From NCBI GenBank assembly GCA_900769345.1, contig CAAGGJ010000046.1:1-55005 (forward strand): DNA of 55,005 nt, written 5' to 3'. The stretch is from Bacteroidales bacterium (GTDB taxonomy: Bacteria; Bacteroidota; Bacteroidia; Bacteroidales; Muribaculaceae). The translations under genes were made by a program, and so were the position numbers. Positions 33,641-42,969 of this stretch are shown one piece after another. Under the pieces are notes generated by a model. That model was not told the origin of the DNA. It saw only the letters and a list, made by a program, of their open reading frames with translations, and made no database searches. Each line of letters starts with the position of its first letter. Position 1 is the first letter of the stretch.

Positions 33641-36475
33641 TTATTTACCTAATTCATCTTTGATAAAACCGGAGGTTATTCCCCTACCCCGCTTAGCTAT
33701 CTCTTCAGGAGTTCCGCAGTCTATGAGTTCACCGCCATTTCGACCACCTTCGGGTCCCATATCGATAATATAGTCGGCACACTTTATAACGTCGAGATTA
33801 TGCTCAATCACTATCACAGTATTGCCTTTATCCACCAATCGATTTATCACACCGAGCAGCACTTTCACATCTTCGAAGTGCAAACCTGTGGTTGGCTCAT
33901 CGAGGATATACACAGTTTTGCCGGTGTCTCTCTTTGCCAACTCGGTTGCCAATTTCACTCGTTGGCTCTCCCCTCCCGAAAGCGTGCTCGACGGTTGACC
34001 AAGTTTCACATAACCCAGGCCCACATCTTGCAAAACTTTTATCTTTGTGAGAATAGAAGGAATAGCCTCAAAAAATTCTACAGCTTGATTTATGGTCATG
34101 TCGAGGACATCAGCTATCGACTTTCCTTTAAATCTCACTTCGAGAGTTTCTCTATTATATCTCTTGCCTCCACAAGTCTCGCATGGCACAAGCACATCGG
34201 GAAGGAAATTCATCTCTATCGATTTATATCCATTGCCTTTACACACTTCACATCTGCCGCCCGAAACATTAAACGAGAATCGTCCCGGCTTATATGCTCT
34301 GATTTTTGCTTCGGGGAGATTCACGAAAAGATTTCGTATGTCGGCAAATACACCTGTATAAGTGGCAGGATTGGAACGCGGCGAGCGACCAAGGGGCGAC
34401 TGATCCACAGTCACCACTTTGTCGATGTTGTCGAGTCCGTCAATCTCACCGTATGCTAAGGGCTCAGTCAGCGAGCGATAGAATTTCTTACTAAGTATAG
34501 GTTGTAGCGTGGCATTTATCAAACTCGACTTTCCACTACCCGACACACCGGTGACACATATCAGTGTGCCCAACGGAAATGCCACATCCACATTCTTCAA
34601 ATTATTTCCGCAGCAACCCTTAAGAACGAGTTTCTTTCCATTGCCCGACCTTCGCTCGGAGGGAACTTCTATCTCTTTCACACCTTGCAGATATTGAGCG
34701 GTGATGGTGTCGGTCTTCATCATTTCGGCAGGTGTGCCGGCAAACACCACATTGCCACCCTTTCGCCCCGCTTTAGGTCCAATGTCTACTACATAGTCCG
34801 ACTGCAGCATCATATCCTTGTCGTGCTCCACTACTATCACCGTATTGCCTTGGTCGCGCAGATTTTTCAACGATGTTATCAGGCGTTGATTGTCGCGCTG
34901 ATGCAGACCGATGCTCGGCTCATCGAGAATATAAAGCACATTTACCAACTGCGACCCTATTTGGGTGGCCAATCTTATGCGCTGACTTTCGCCACCCGAA
35001 AGCGATGCTGTGGAACGATTAAGCGAAAGATATTCCAACCCCACGCCCAACATAAATTTCAGTCGGCTACCTATTTCTTTCACCACTTCCGAAGCTATGG
35101 TCCATTGCTGTTTGGAGAGATGGTTTCGCAAATCGTCTATCCATTCGCTCAATTCCGAAATATCCATTTTCGAAAGGTCGGCAATATTTTTACCATTGAT
35201 GAAATAATGGAGAGCCTCTTTATTAAGACGATTGCCCTTACACTCCGGGCACACACATCGAGAATAGAACTGCCCTGCCCATTTCTGAGCTTGCGACGTG
35301 GAATCGTCGCTTTGCTGCATCTCTATATATTTCAGCAGTCCGTCGTACGACATAAAATAGTTCTGCGTACTCATCGTTTCGGTCTTGATGTTCAATCGTT
35401 CATCGGTTCCATTCATTATCTCATCGAGCGCTTCTTCGGGAACTTCGCGCAAGGGCGTAGTCAAGTCCACACCATATTTTTCACATATTGCTTGGATTTG
35501 CCAGAAGATAAGCGAATTTTTATATTTTCCGAGCGGGAGTATGCCGCCTGCATGAATCGATACATCAAGATTGGGCATTACCTTATCGCGGTCGATAATA
35601 TTCACGTATCCCAATCCCTTGCACTTAGGGCAAGCGCCCTGAGGACTATTGAAAGAGAAATTGTGCGGAGCCGGCTCCATATACGACAATCCGGTCACGG
35701 GGTCCATAAGCATTTTGCTATAGTGCCCCACCTCCGAAGTCTCGTAATCGAGAATCAGCAACTGGCCATCGCCTTGCTTAAATGCCATCTCGGCAGTTTT
35801 GCGTAGTCGTTCCTCATCCTTGCGATTTATTTTAAGTCTGTCCACCACAAGTTCTATGCTATGGTTCTTATAGCGGTCGAGTTTCATGCCAAAGGTTAGT
35901 TCTTTCAACTCACCGTCCACTCTCACATTCAAGAATCCTTTTTTTCTCAGTTGCTCAAAGAGTTCTTTATAGTGACCTTTTCGGTTTTTCACTATCGGGG
36001 AAAGGATATACACCTTACGACCATCGTATTTATCGAAGAGCAGACTAAGTATTTTGTCGATTCCATATTTCACCATCTTTTCGCCCGAGAGATAGGAATA
36101 AGCCTCACCTATTCGAGCATACAGCAGACGAAGGTAGTCGTATACCTCGGTAGTAGTGCCTATGGTGCTTCGAGGATTTTTGTTCACCGTTTTTTGTTCA
36201 ATCGATATCACCGGGCACAATCCGGTAATCTTATCCACATCGGGACGCTCGAGCACGCCAAGCATATTTCGAGCATAAGCCGAAAAAGTCTCAAGATATC
36301 GGCGCTGCCCTTCGGCGAATATTGTGTCGAATGCCAGCGACGATTTGCCACTGCCACTCAGTCCTGTTATTACGGTCAATTTGTTGTGGGGAATTTCCAC
36401 ATCCACATTTTTCAGATTGTGAACTCTTGCTCCCCACACGTTCACACTCTCTATTTCTTTTCCGTTAAGTTTCAT
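33641..36475 (-). CDS. uvrA: Excinuclease ABC subunit A
   Basis: UvrA recognises bulky DNA damage and loads UvrB. The 944 residues hold two ABC ATPase halves. The first Walker A is GLSGSGKSSLAF (38-49) and the second is GVSGSGKSSLIN. Both signature motifs are present (SLSGGESQRIRLATQIGSQL and TLSGGESQRVKLATEL), with Walker B ILDEPSIGLHQRD and ILDEPTTGLHFED. The zinc modules are CPKCKGLG, CPECKGNR and CEVCKGNG...CETCGGKR. I start at ATG 36475 (MKLNGKEIESVNVWGARVHN); a longer frame to 36541 overlaps the upstream gene and is not conserved. It begins 5 bases after that gene's stop. Confidence 0.96.
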   Translation of the reverse strand: MKLNGKEIESVNVWGARVHNLKNVDVEIPHNKLTVITGLSGSGKSSLAFDTIFAEGQRRYLETFSAYARNMLGVLERPDVDKITGLCPVISIEQKTVNKNPRSTIGTTTEVYDYLRLLYARIGEAYSYLSGEKMVKYGIDKILSLLFDKYDGRKVYILSPIVKNRKGHYKELFEQLRKKGFLNVRVDGELKELTFGMKLDRYKNHSIELVVDRLKINRKDEERLRKTAEMAFKQGDGQLLILDYETSEVGHYSKMLMDPVTGLSYMEPAPHNFSFNSPQGACPKCKGLGYVNIIDRDKVMPNLDVSIHAGGILPLGKYKNSLIFWQIQAICEKYGVDLTTPLREVPEEALDEIMNGTDERLNIKTETMSTQNYFMSYDGLLKYIEMQQSDDSTSQAQKWAGQFYSRCVCPECKGNRLNKEALHYFINGKNIADLSKMDISELSEWIDDLRNHLSKQQWTIASEVVKEIGSRLKFMLGVGLEYLSLNRSTASLSGGESQRIRLATQIGSQLVNVLYILDEPSIGLHQRDNQRLITSLKNLRDQGNTVIVVEHDKDMMLQSDYVVDIGPKAGRKGGNVVFAGTPAEMMKTDTITAQYLQGVKEIEVPSERRSGNGKKLVLKGCCGNNLKNVDVAFPLGTLICVTGVSGSGKSSLINATLQPILSKKFYRSLTEPLAYGEIDGLDNIDKVVTVDQSPLGRSPRSNPATYTGVFADIRNLFVNLPEAKIRAYKPGRFSFNVSGGRCEVCKGNGYKSIEMNFLPDVLVPCETCGGKRYNRETLEVRFKGKSIADVLDMTINQAVEFFEAIPSILTKIKVLQDVGLGYVKLGQPSSTLSGGESQRVKLATELAKRDTGKTVYILDEPTTGLHFEDVKVLLGVINRLVDKGNTVIVIEHNLDVIKCADYIIDMGPEGGRNGGELIDCGTPEEIAKRGRGITSGFIKDELGK

Positions 36476-36479
36476 CGCA

Positions 36480-37835
36480 TCATTCGGTGATTGCACCCTC
36501 GCCGCCTTCTGTATTTCGTTCTTTGCGAAGCCCAACCACATTAATATCTCCTTTCAACTTATATTTCTTCCCTTCCGAGCCTTCTGCTTCAATCACATAG
36601 TAGTATACGCCCGGTTTCACCGTCTTTCCTTTATATTTTCCGTCCCAGCCTTGCGATGGGTCGTTGAGTTCGCATAGTTGCACACCCCAAGTATTGAATA
36701 TCCAACACTTGAACTTTACTATCGACTTATACGACACTTTCCACTCGTCGTTAACGCCTTCGGTAACACCGGGCGAGAATGCGTTAGGGCATTTCAGCAT
36801 CGATTCGCCTATGTTTACCTGGTACACATCGCTATATGCCGAACATTCACCTGTGGCATTACTGCAAACAAAACGCCAGAATGTGGTACCTGCTTCTTCG
36901 AATGTAACAGTAATCTCGTCTTCGTTTCTTCGGTCGGCTATTTCTTCAAATTCAGCGTCGTGCGACATCTGCCATTCTTTTGTGGCCACGGCATCGGTGT
37001 AATATGCCGAAAATGTAATCACTGCCGGTGCCGATCCTCCGAGTGTGGTTTCATCACCTCCGCCCACTTGGTTGTCGGCTTCTTTTTGCTCTTGCTCGGC
37101 TCGGGTAGTCACTGTCACTGCTTGAGTTTGATACTCATCGCTCGTCACGCTTATCCCCTCGCCCCAATATTCAAGGAAGCGGTCGCCGGTCAAAGTAAAG
37201 GTGGTGTTGCAATATGGTGCCGGAAGCGAAATGGTCGATTTCAATTCCTGAAGTTCTTCTTCTTGTGTTTCGGAATTCCACATCATGTCGGTTTCGTTCC
37301 ACACAAGATTGTTGTATATCAATTTCAGTTTTCTGTCGAGCACTTTGCGAGCGCCGTTAATCGAGTAATACACTATGGCATCACCTTGGCCTTGCACATT
37401 GAGTGTAGCCGACGAGCAGTCGCCATCATTCACTGCCTCGATGCTATTTACTCTAAGCCTATAGTCGGCATAGTTTACCACCCACACATATTTTCGATTG
37501 GTATTCTCCTCAATGATGTAGCCCGAATTTGGTATCACCGATTTCAACACACTTACATTTCCGTTTCGTTCTATCGAGGTAATTTCTTCGGCATAAGCCC
37601 CACCGGTGGCACCAAACTTATACCACTTCACGGTAGCATTACTGCTGCCGGCTATGTATTGCATCCTGTTCTGTTGCGAATCATAGAGCACATACACCAT
37701 ATCGAGTCCCGTATTTTTGGCAGGAACTTCCTCAAATATCTTATGACTCTCATCGCCGGTAAACGCCACTTGGGCATTTACTCCTATCCATGCCAGAAGC
37801 ATCACCGCCAATAGGTTATTTCTTTGTTTTGACAT
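36480..37835 (-). CDS. Type IX secretion substrate with gliding-type (type B) C-terminal domain
   Basis: The 451-residue exported protein has a signal peptide (1-21, ending GVNA-Q). Its middle is unrecognised and probably made of Ig-like strands: WYKFGATGGAY, then a second domain with KEWQMSHDAEFEEI resembling PKD-type modules. The last 85 or so residues (CPNAFSPGVTEGVNDEWKVS, FNTWGVQL, WDGKYKGKTVKPGVYYYVIE) are a CHU_C/type B sorting domain, which directs outer-membrane passage by the Por/type IX system. Function is unknown. It directly precedes uvrA with 4 untranslated bases between them, so they may be cotranscribed. Confidence 0.85.
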   Translation of the reverse strand: MSKQRNNLLAVMLLAWIGVNAQVAFTGDESHKIFEEVPAKNTGLDMVYVLYDSQQNRMQYIAGSSNATVKWYKFGATGGAYAEEITSIERNGNVSVLKSVIPNSGYIIEENTNRKYVWVVNYADYRLRVNSIEAVNDGDCSSATLNVQGQGDAIVYYSINGARKVLDRKLKLIYNNLVWNETDMMWNSETQEEELQELKSTISLPAPYCNTTFTLTGDRFLEYWGEGISVTSDEYQTQAVTVTTRAEQEQKEADNQVGGGDETTLGGSAPAVITFSAYYTDAVATKEWQMSHDAEFEEIADRRNEDEITVTFEEAGTTFWRFVCSNATGECSAYSDVYQVNIGESMLKCPNAFSPGVTEGVNDEWKVSYKSIVKFKCWIFNTWGVQLCELNDPSQGWDGKYKGKTVKPGVYYYVIEAEGSEGKKYKLKGDINVVGLRKERNTEGGEGAITE

Positions 37836-37909
37836 AATTGATATTCTTTTTCGTTAATCGCTCACACAAACGGCACTTGCGGGCTCATTCTGCGAAGCCT
37901 TTAATTAGG

Positions 37910-37917
37910 CAAAGATA
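37910..37917 (-). promoter_or_regulatory. -7 element of the type IX substrate / uvrA unit
   Basis: TATCTTTG on the minus strand lies 75 bases before the start codon. No clear -33 element. Confidence 0.55.
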
Positions 37918-37975
37918 CAAAGATTATTGCACATTTCGGCATCACCATCCTTGCTTTTAATAAGATAACTCTCCT

Positions 37976-38035
37976 TTGACACCTATTATTGCCCGAGAAC
38001 GAGAGGTTTGGGCTTGAATCTCGCTATTTTGTCAA
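37976..38035. promoter_or_regulatory. TTGACA / TGTCAA half-sites upstream of the sbcD sigma-54 promoter
   Basis: TTGACA (37976-37981) and TGTCAA (38030-38035) are inverted copies 25-84 bases before the -24 box. The first sigma-54 promoter (3271) also has TTGACA and TGACAT/ATGTCA sites upstream. A shared activator site is only a hypothesis. Confidence 0.3.
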
Positions 38036-38059
38036 CTATCTCGCCCTACGAGCCGATTC

Positions 38060-38075
38060 TGGCACATTAATTGCA
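38060..38075 (+). promoter_or_regulatory. Sigma-54 (RpoN) promoter of sbcDC
   Basis: TGGCACATTAATTGCA is an exact TGGCAC-N5-TTGCA match. It predicts a start near 38086, 35 bases before the sbcD ATG. No TAnnTTTG element is visible on the plus strand between here and the ATG. Confidence 0.75.
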
Positions 38076-38120
38076 ATTATGATTTTTTAAATCGTAATAA
38101 ATACCAATCATTTTTTATAT

Positions 38121-39299
38121 ATGAAAATTTTACACACAAGCGATTGGCACTTAGGCCACACCATCTACGACTACGACCGTATAGAAGAACACTCTGAAAT
38201 GCTTCATCAAATGGAGAAAATCGTCAAGAAGCATCGCCCCGACGTTTTCTTGCTTTGTGGCGACATTTATCACGCTCCTCAACCTTCGGCTTCAGTCCAA
38301 ACCATGTTTGCCAATGCATTGGTAAGGATTCACGACGCTAATCCCGAAATGTCAATTGTGATTACCGCCGGCAACCACGACAGCGCTTCGAAGCATGATA
38401 TTTTCCGTTTACCATGGAAGGCTCTCAAGGTGTTCACCGTCGGAAATCTATCACCCGATACTCGCTCCGGCGAGAATTATGACGACCATATCATCGAAAT
38501 TCCCGGAAAAGGTTTCATTTTGGCAGTACCATACGTCAACGAGCGGAATATGCCCGAAGATTTATTTCAGAATCTTTTATCGGAAGTTGAGAAAAGAAAT
38601 AAAAGCAACCTGCCTGTGGTATTGACCGCACACACGTCGGTTCGCGGTTGCGACATTACCGGACACGACACCGCTATGCATGACAATGTTGGCGGCATCG
38701 ACTATATCGACGTGGCCCAACTTGGTTCCGGCTACGACTATGTTGCCCTCGGGCACATCCACAAACCCCAATATGTGCACACCGGCAACCACAATGTGCG
38801 ATATTGTGGTTCTCCTCTACCTATTAGCTTCGACGAATGTTTCGAACATAGCGTAACCTTGGTAGATATCGACCACCACGGCGCCACTCCGTCTTACCAA
38901 ACCATCGAAATTCTAAATCCATGGCCTTTAGTAACTCTCCCCTCTCAAGATTGGGCAACATGGGACGAAGCAAAAAAGCTCTTGAAAGAATTCCCTCTCG
39001 ACATCCGGGCTTACATCAGACTGAATGTAGTGGTAAAAGACTACCTGCCTACCACTGCCCGAACCGAAGCGCTCGAAATAGTAAAGGACAAGAAATGCCG
39101 CTTCTGCCTCATTAATAATCGTCGAGAATCGAGCGAACGCAACGAAACAAAGGCTATGAGTATTCAAGAATTCAAAGCCGAGAATCCCATGCAGATTGCC
39201 AAACGATTTGCCGCCGACTCCGATATAGATTTCGACGAAGATATGGAGAATATGTTCTTCGAAGTACTCCAATCAATTAATGAAGAAAATAGAGAATAA
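38121..39299 (+). CDS. sbcD: Nuclease SbcCD subunit D (Mre11-like)
   Basis: SbcD is the nuclease that, with SbcC, cleaves hairpins and protein-blocked DNA ends. The 392 residues carry the five metallophosphoesterase motifs: TSDWHLGH (6-13), CGDIYHAP (about 46-53), GNHDSAS (about 82-88), LTAHTSVRG (about 172-180) and ALGHIHKPQ (about 214-222). A capping domain follows. sbcC starts 24 bases later. The promoter upstream is of the sigma-54 type, unusual for this operon as far as I know. Confidence 0.96.
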   Translation: MKILHTSDWHLGHTIYDYDRIEEHSEMLHQMEKIVKKHRPDVFLLCGDIYHAPQPSASVQTMFANALVRIHDANPEMSIVITAGNHDSASKHDIFRLPWKALKVFTVGNLSPDTRSGENYDDHIIEIPGKGFILAVPYVNERNMPEDLFQNLLSEVEKRNKSNLPVVLTAHTSVRGCDITGHDTAMHDNVGGIDYIDVAQLGSGYDYVALGHIHKPQYVHTGNHNVRYCGSPLPISFDECFEHSVTLVDIDHHGATPSYQTIEILNPWPLVTLPSQDWATWDEAKKLLKEFPLDIRAYIRLNVVVKDYLPTTARTEALEIVKDKKCRFCLINNRRESSERNETKAMSIQEFKAENPMQIAKRFAADSDIDFDEDMENMFFEVLQSINEENRE

Positions 39300-39323
39300 C
39301 ACACCTAAATTAACACTTTCACT

Positions 39324-42300
39324 ATGAAACTACAAAAGCTTACTATTCACAATATTGCATCTATCAAAGATGCCATTATCGACTTCGAAGCCGAGCCTCT
39401 GGCAAGTAGTGAGGTATTTCTGATTACCGGCAAAACCGGCTCCGGAAAGACCACTATTCTTGACGCCATCTGTCTGGCTTTATACAACGAAACACCTCGC
39501 CTCAAGGATAAGTTTATCGAAGCAGATGTAGCAGATATGGGCAACGAACTAAAGTCAAACGACAAGCGCATGCTAATGCGAAAAAACACTACCGAGGCCT
39601 CTGTGAGTCTTACATTTATTGGTAATAATGGCATTCCATACGAAGCCACTTGGTCGGTAGCCCTTGCGCGAAAAAAAGCAGACGGAAAAATACAAGATGT
39701 ATCAAGAACTCTAATCAATCGAAACGATAATACCACACTGACCAAAATTAACGAGATTAAAAACGAAATAGCAAAAATCGTAGGACTTGATTTCGATCAA
39801 TTCTGTCGCACCACCATGCTTGCCCAAGGCGAATTTACACGTTTCCTTCGCAGCAAAGAGGCCGAAAAATCTGCTATTCTCGAGAAAATCACCGGCGTGG
39901 ACATATACTCAAAAATCGGTGCAAAGGTCTATGCCTTGACCAAAGAAAAAGAATACGCTTGGAGTGCTATCAATCAGAAGATAAGCGACACTGTCACCCT
40001 CAGCGACGAAGATATAGCCAATCGCCACAAAGAATGCGAGCAACTCTCTACGCAAGAAAAAGCATTTTCTGCCGAGGAAGACTCTCTTGCTAAGAAATTG
40101 CAGTGGATAAACCTCGATTCTGAAAATCTTTCGAAAGTTAATTCTGCCACGAAAGATTTTCAAGACATTCAGACCATTGTAAACAGCAACGATTTTGTAA
40201 AGCATAAGAATCTCGTTAAAGACTGGCAATCCACCACCGACGCACGCAATTGGTATGCCGAAACCATAAAAGCATCGGCTGAAATCCAACACCAAGAAAC
40301 CGATTTAAACGCACTCTCATTGCAATTTGCCACTCTTTTAGCTTGTCAAAATCAAGCCATAGAAGCAAAAAACATACTTGCCGTGCAAAAAGCAGAGGTT
40401 GATTCATTTCTATCGTCAGAAAACAATAAACGCCATATCTACGAAAACGAACAGACCATCGATGCTAACATTTCCACTATCGTTAACAGCAAAAGTTACA
40501 TTAAAAGCAACATAAGCAAATGCGAACAATTAGAGAAAGAGTTAAACACCGTTCTCACACCTGCCCATAGCCAAGCCATAGCAAAATCGAAGCAAATACA
40601 AGCAGAAAAAGACGAGAAATCGAAAGAACACGAGCAGCAACTACACAACTTGAATGTGCGCAACTTGCCATTGCTAAGAAAGCAAAAAGAGGAAGCAACC
40701 ACGCTGTTCTCCGATATCAACAGAGCAAAAGATCTCCTTAGCACCTTACGCAATGAGCAGATTCGCAGAGCGCAATGCGAGGAGCAGCTCAAAAACCGAC
40801 TTAATCGAATAAAACAACTTGAGGGTCAAGCCACGCAATTAACGCACGATTTAGCTTTAGCCGACGCTGCAAAAAAAGTGGCTGAAGAAATTCTCGAAAA
40901 GCAAAAAGACTCGGTAGATAACTTCGCGAAATCGATGCGCGCAAAACTCAAAGTGGGCGACAAATGCCCTGTATGCGGACAAGATATTGCCTGCGAGGTG
41001 CTTTGCGATGACCATTTTGCTCAGATTTTCAATGCCGCAAAGGCGAAATACGAGGAGGAGAAAAACCGATTTGATAGAATTCAAAACGAATTGAACAAAA
41101 ATTTGGCAGAAAAAAATTCGCAGTGCGAGGCGTACAATGCCGAAAAGGAGGCCCTTAACGAAGATAATTCACTTATCGAAGCCCAAAATAGAGTCCAAGA
41201 AATTTGTCGGAAAATTGGAGTGTTTCAAATAGATGATTCCACTCCTAATATTCTTGATGAAAAGATTCAAAAAGCTAATAGTCTGCAAGAAGAGTTGGTT
41301 CAGAAAATAAAAGTTGCTGAAGAGATAGAAAATGTCGTTAAACTTCTTCAGCAGAAACTTAACAAATTATCAAGCGACAAAGAAAAAGCCGAAAAAGACG
41401 TTAATAAAGCCGAAAAAGCAGTATTACGTTGCAAAAATGAAATTGACAACCTGCGCAACATCAACAAATCGAAGCAGCAGGATATACTTACGGCTACCGA
41501 AAAGGTTCAGAATCTGCTCTCTGATAGCCCTTGGAACTCTATCTGGGAAGAAAACCCCACCGAATTTGCCAAGGCGATAAAATCGGCAGCAAGCACATTC
41601 GCTGCAAAGGAATCGGCACAAAATAATTTGGAAAGACAAATCAACAGCGCTGATACGGAAATCAACAACACTTATACCATCATCGAGAAGATTCTGGAAA
41701 TGATGCCTGAGTGGAAACAAATTGCAGCCAACGAGACAAAAAGCCATGACAATGCACAAAAACTCGCCACCGACATCAGTTCTAACACCGCTACTGTCTT
41801 GGCTAAGTTGGACACGGCTCGTAAAGTCCTGTCGCAGAACCAAGAATTGCTTCAGAACTTCTTGAATGAAAGCAGTTTCGATATGGAGCGCATTGAGGCT
41901 CTCGCCTTGCACACCGGCGAAGAAATTAATGCTATAAATGCCGAAATAAGTAAAATATCCGAAGAGCTATTAATGAAAAAGACAGCGCTCAGCGAAGCAC
42001 AAGCACGATATAGCGAACATCAGCTCAATAAACCGGTTATTTCGGAGGACGATACGCCCGACAATATCAACCTGCGCATAACTAAAGTCAAAGAGCAGAT
42101 TAGCGGATGTCGCACTATGATTGGAGCCATCAATATGGAGTTACAAAAAGACGAAGAAGCCAAGAAGCACATAGGAAGTCTGAAAGAAGAAGCCGAAGTA
42201 AAGAAGGCAATTTTCGAAAATTGGGAACGATTGAACAAACTTATAGGTTGCTCTACCGGCAATAAATTCCGTAAGATTGCCCAAAGCTACATCCTATCAA

Positions 42301-42719
42301 ATTTGATTCATTCCGCCAATAGCTATATGCGCACCCTCACCGACCGTTACACCCTCTCGGTTACACCGGGCACTTTTCTCATCTTTGTAGAAGACGCTTA
42401 TCAGGGCTATGCTCGCCGTTTGGCCTCCACCATTTCGGGCGGTGAGAGCTTCCTCGTATCGCTTTCTCTTGCACTGGCTCTCAGCGATTTGGGCGAAAAC
42501 CTCAAGGTGGACACATTGTTTATCGACGAGGGATTTGGTACGCTCAGCGGTGAACCATTGCAGAAATCCATCGATACGCTACGCAAACTCCACACCAAAG
42601 CGGGTCGACAAGTGGGCATAATCAGCCACGTGGAAGAGCTTCAAGAGCGCATCCCTGTGCAAATCAGGGTACATCAAGACAATCACGACTCCAGCAGCAC
42701 GATTTCGGTGATTTCGTAA
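39324..42719 (+). CDS. sbcC: Nuclease SbcCD subunit C (Rad50-like)
   Basis: SbcC is the SMC-like ATPase of the complex. The 1131 residues begin with Walker A (ITGKTGSGKTTILDAICLAL, about 33-52). They continue in long coiled coils and fold back at the zinc hook CPVC near 547-550. The C-terminal half holds the signature TISGGESFLVSLSLALALSDL and Walker B TLFIDEGFGTLSGE (about 1070-1083). FDQFCRTTMLAQGEFTRFL is the Q-loop region. Its length is usual. An imperfect hairpin follows the stop; purL has its own promoter. Confidence 0.95.
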   Translation: MKLQKLTIHNIASIKDAIIDFEAEPLASSEVFLITGKTGSGKTTILDAICLALYNETPRLKDKFIEADVADMGNELKSNDKRMLMRKNTTEASVSLTFIGNNGIPYEATWSVALARKKADGKIQDVSRTLINRNDNTTLTKINEIKNEIAKIVGLDFDQFCRTTMLAQGEFTRFLRSKEAEKSAILEKITGVDIYSKIGAKVYALTKEKEYAWSAINQKISDTVTLSDEDIANRHKECEQLSTQEKAFSAEEDSLAKKLQWINLDSENLSKVNSATKDFQDIQTIVNSNDFVKHKNLVKDWQSTTDARNWYAETIKASAEIQHQETDLNALSLQFATLLACQNQAIEAKNILAVQKAEVDSFLSSENNKRHIYENEQTIDANISTIVNSKSYIKSNISKCEQLEKELNTVLTPAHSQAIAKSKQIQAEKDEKSKEHEQQLHNLNVRNLPLLRKQKEEATTLFSDINRAKDLLSTLRNEQIRRAQCEEQLKNRLNRIKQLEGQATQLTHDLALADAAKKVAEEILEKQKDSVDNFAKSMRAKLKVGDKCPVCGQDIACEVLCDDHFAQIFNAAKAKYEEEKNRFDRIQNELNKNLAEKNSQCEAYNAEKEALNEDNSLIEAQNRVQEICRKIGVFQIDDSTPNILDEKIQKANSLQEELVQKIKVAEEIENVVKLLQQKLNKLSSDKEKAEKDVNKAEKAVLRCKNEIDNLRNINKSKQQDILTATEKVQNLLSDSPWNSIWEENPTEFAKAIKSAASTFAAKESAQNNLERQINSADTEINNTYTIIEKILEMMPEWKQIAANETKSHDNAQKLATDISSNTATVLAKLDTARKVLSQNQELLQNFLNESSFDMERIEALALHTGEEINAINAEISKISEELLMKKTALSEAQARYSEHQLNKPVISEDDTPDNINLRITKVKEQISGCRTMIGAINMELQKDEEAKKHIGSLKEEAEVKKAIFENWERLNKLIGCSTGNKFRKIAQSYILSNLIHSANSYMRTLTDRYTLSVTPGTFLIFVEDAYQGYARRLASTISGGESFLVSLSLALALSDLGENLKVDTLFIDEGFGTLSGEPLQKSIDTLRKLHTKAGRQVGIISHVEELQERIPVQIRVHQDNHDSSSTISVIS

Positions 42720-42774
42720 ATATTTATCAAGTATCGGAGCCAAATGTTGCGTCACATTGACTCTCATATAATCA

Positions 42775-42815
42775 GCAAGATGTCTCATCACCGCAACGGC
42801 ACTGAGGCATCTTGC
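42775..42815 (+). terminator. Hairpin downstream of sbcC
   Basis: A 13-base stem with one G-U (42775-42787 with 42803-42815) follows sbcC by 55 bases, but a clear T-run is lacking. The palindrome TGGCAAAAGTGCCA lies just downstream (about 42845-42858). Confidence 0.5.
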
Positions 42816-42922
42816 CGTATTTAGTGACCACATTATTAATATATACACTGGCAAAAGTGCCAAAAATCACTACATTTCCAATTTATTTATTTAAATCTTT
42901 TTCGCGTGCCGAGGATTTTGAT

Positions 42923-42930
42923 TAATTTTG
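42923..42930 (+). promoter_or_regulatory. -7 element of purL
   Basis: TAATTTTG matches the consensus, with TTTC or TTTT 19-21 bases upstream. ATG 42970 follows after 39 bases. Confidence 0.65.
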
Positions 42931-42969
42931 TAGCAAATATTCACCTAACAATATCGCATAATTTATATT

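Noticed and set aside
34685..35806. 373-codon plus-strand frame opposite uvrA
   Set aside because: Shadow of uvrA; composition (Ile/His/Tyr-rich) is not protein-like.
36678..37814. 378-codon plus-strand frame opposite the type IX substrate
   Set aside because: Antisense shadow; the minus frame has a signal peptide and a sorting domain.
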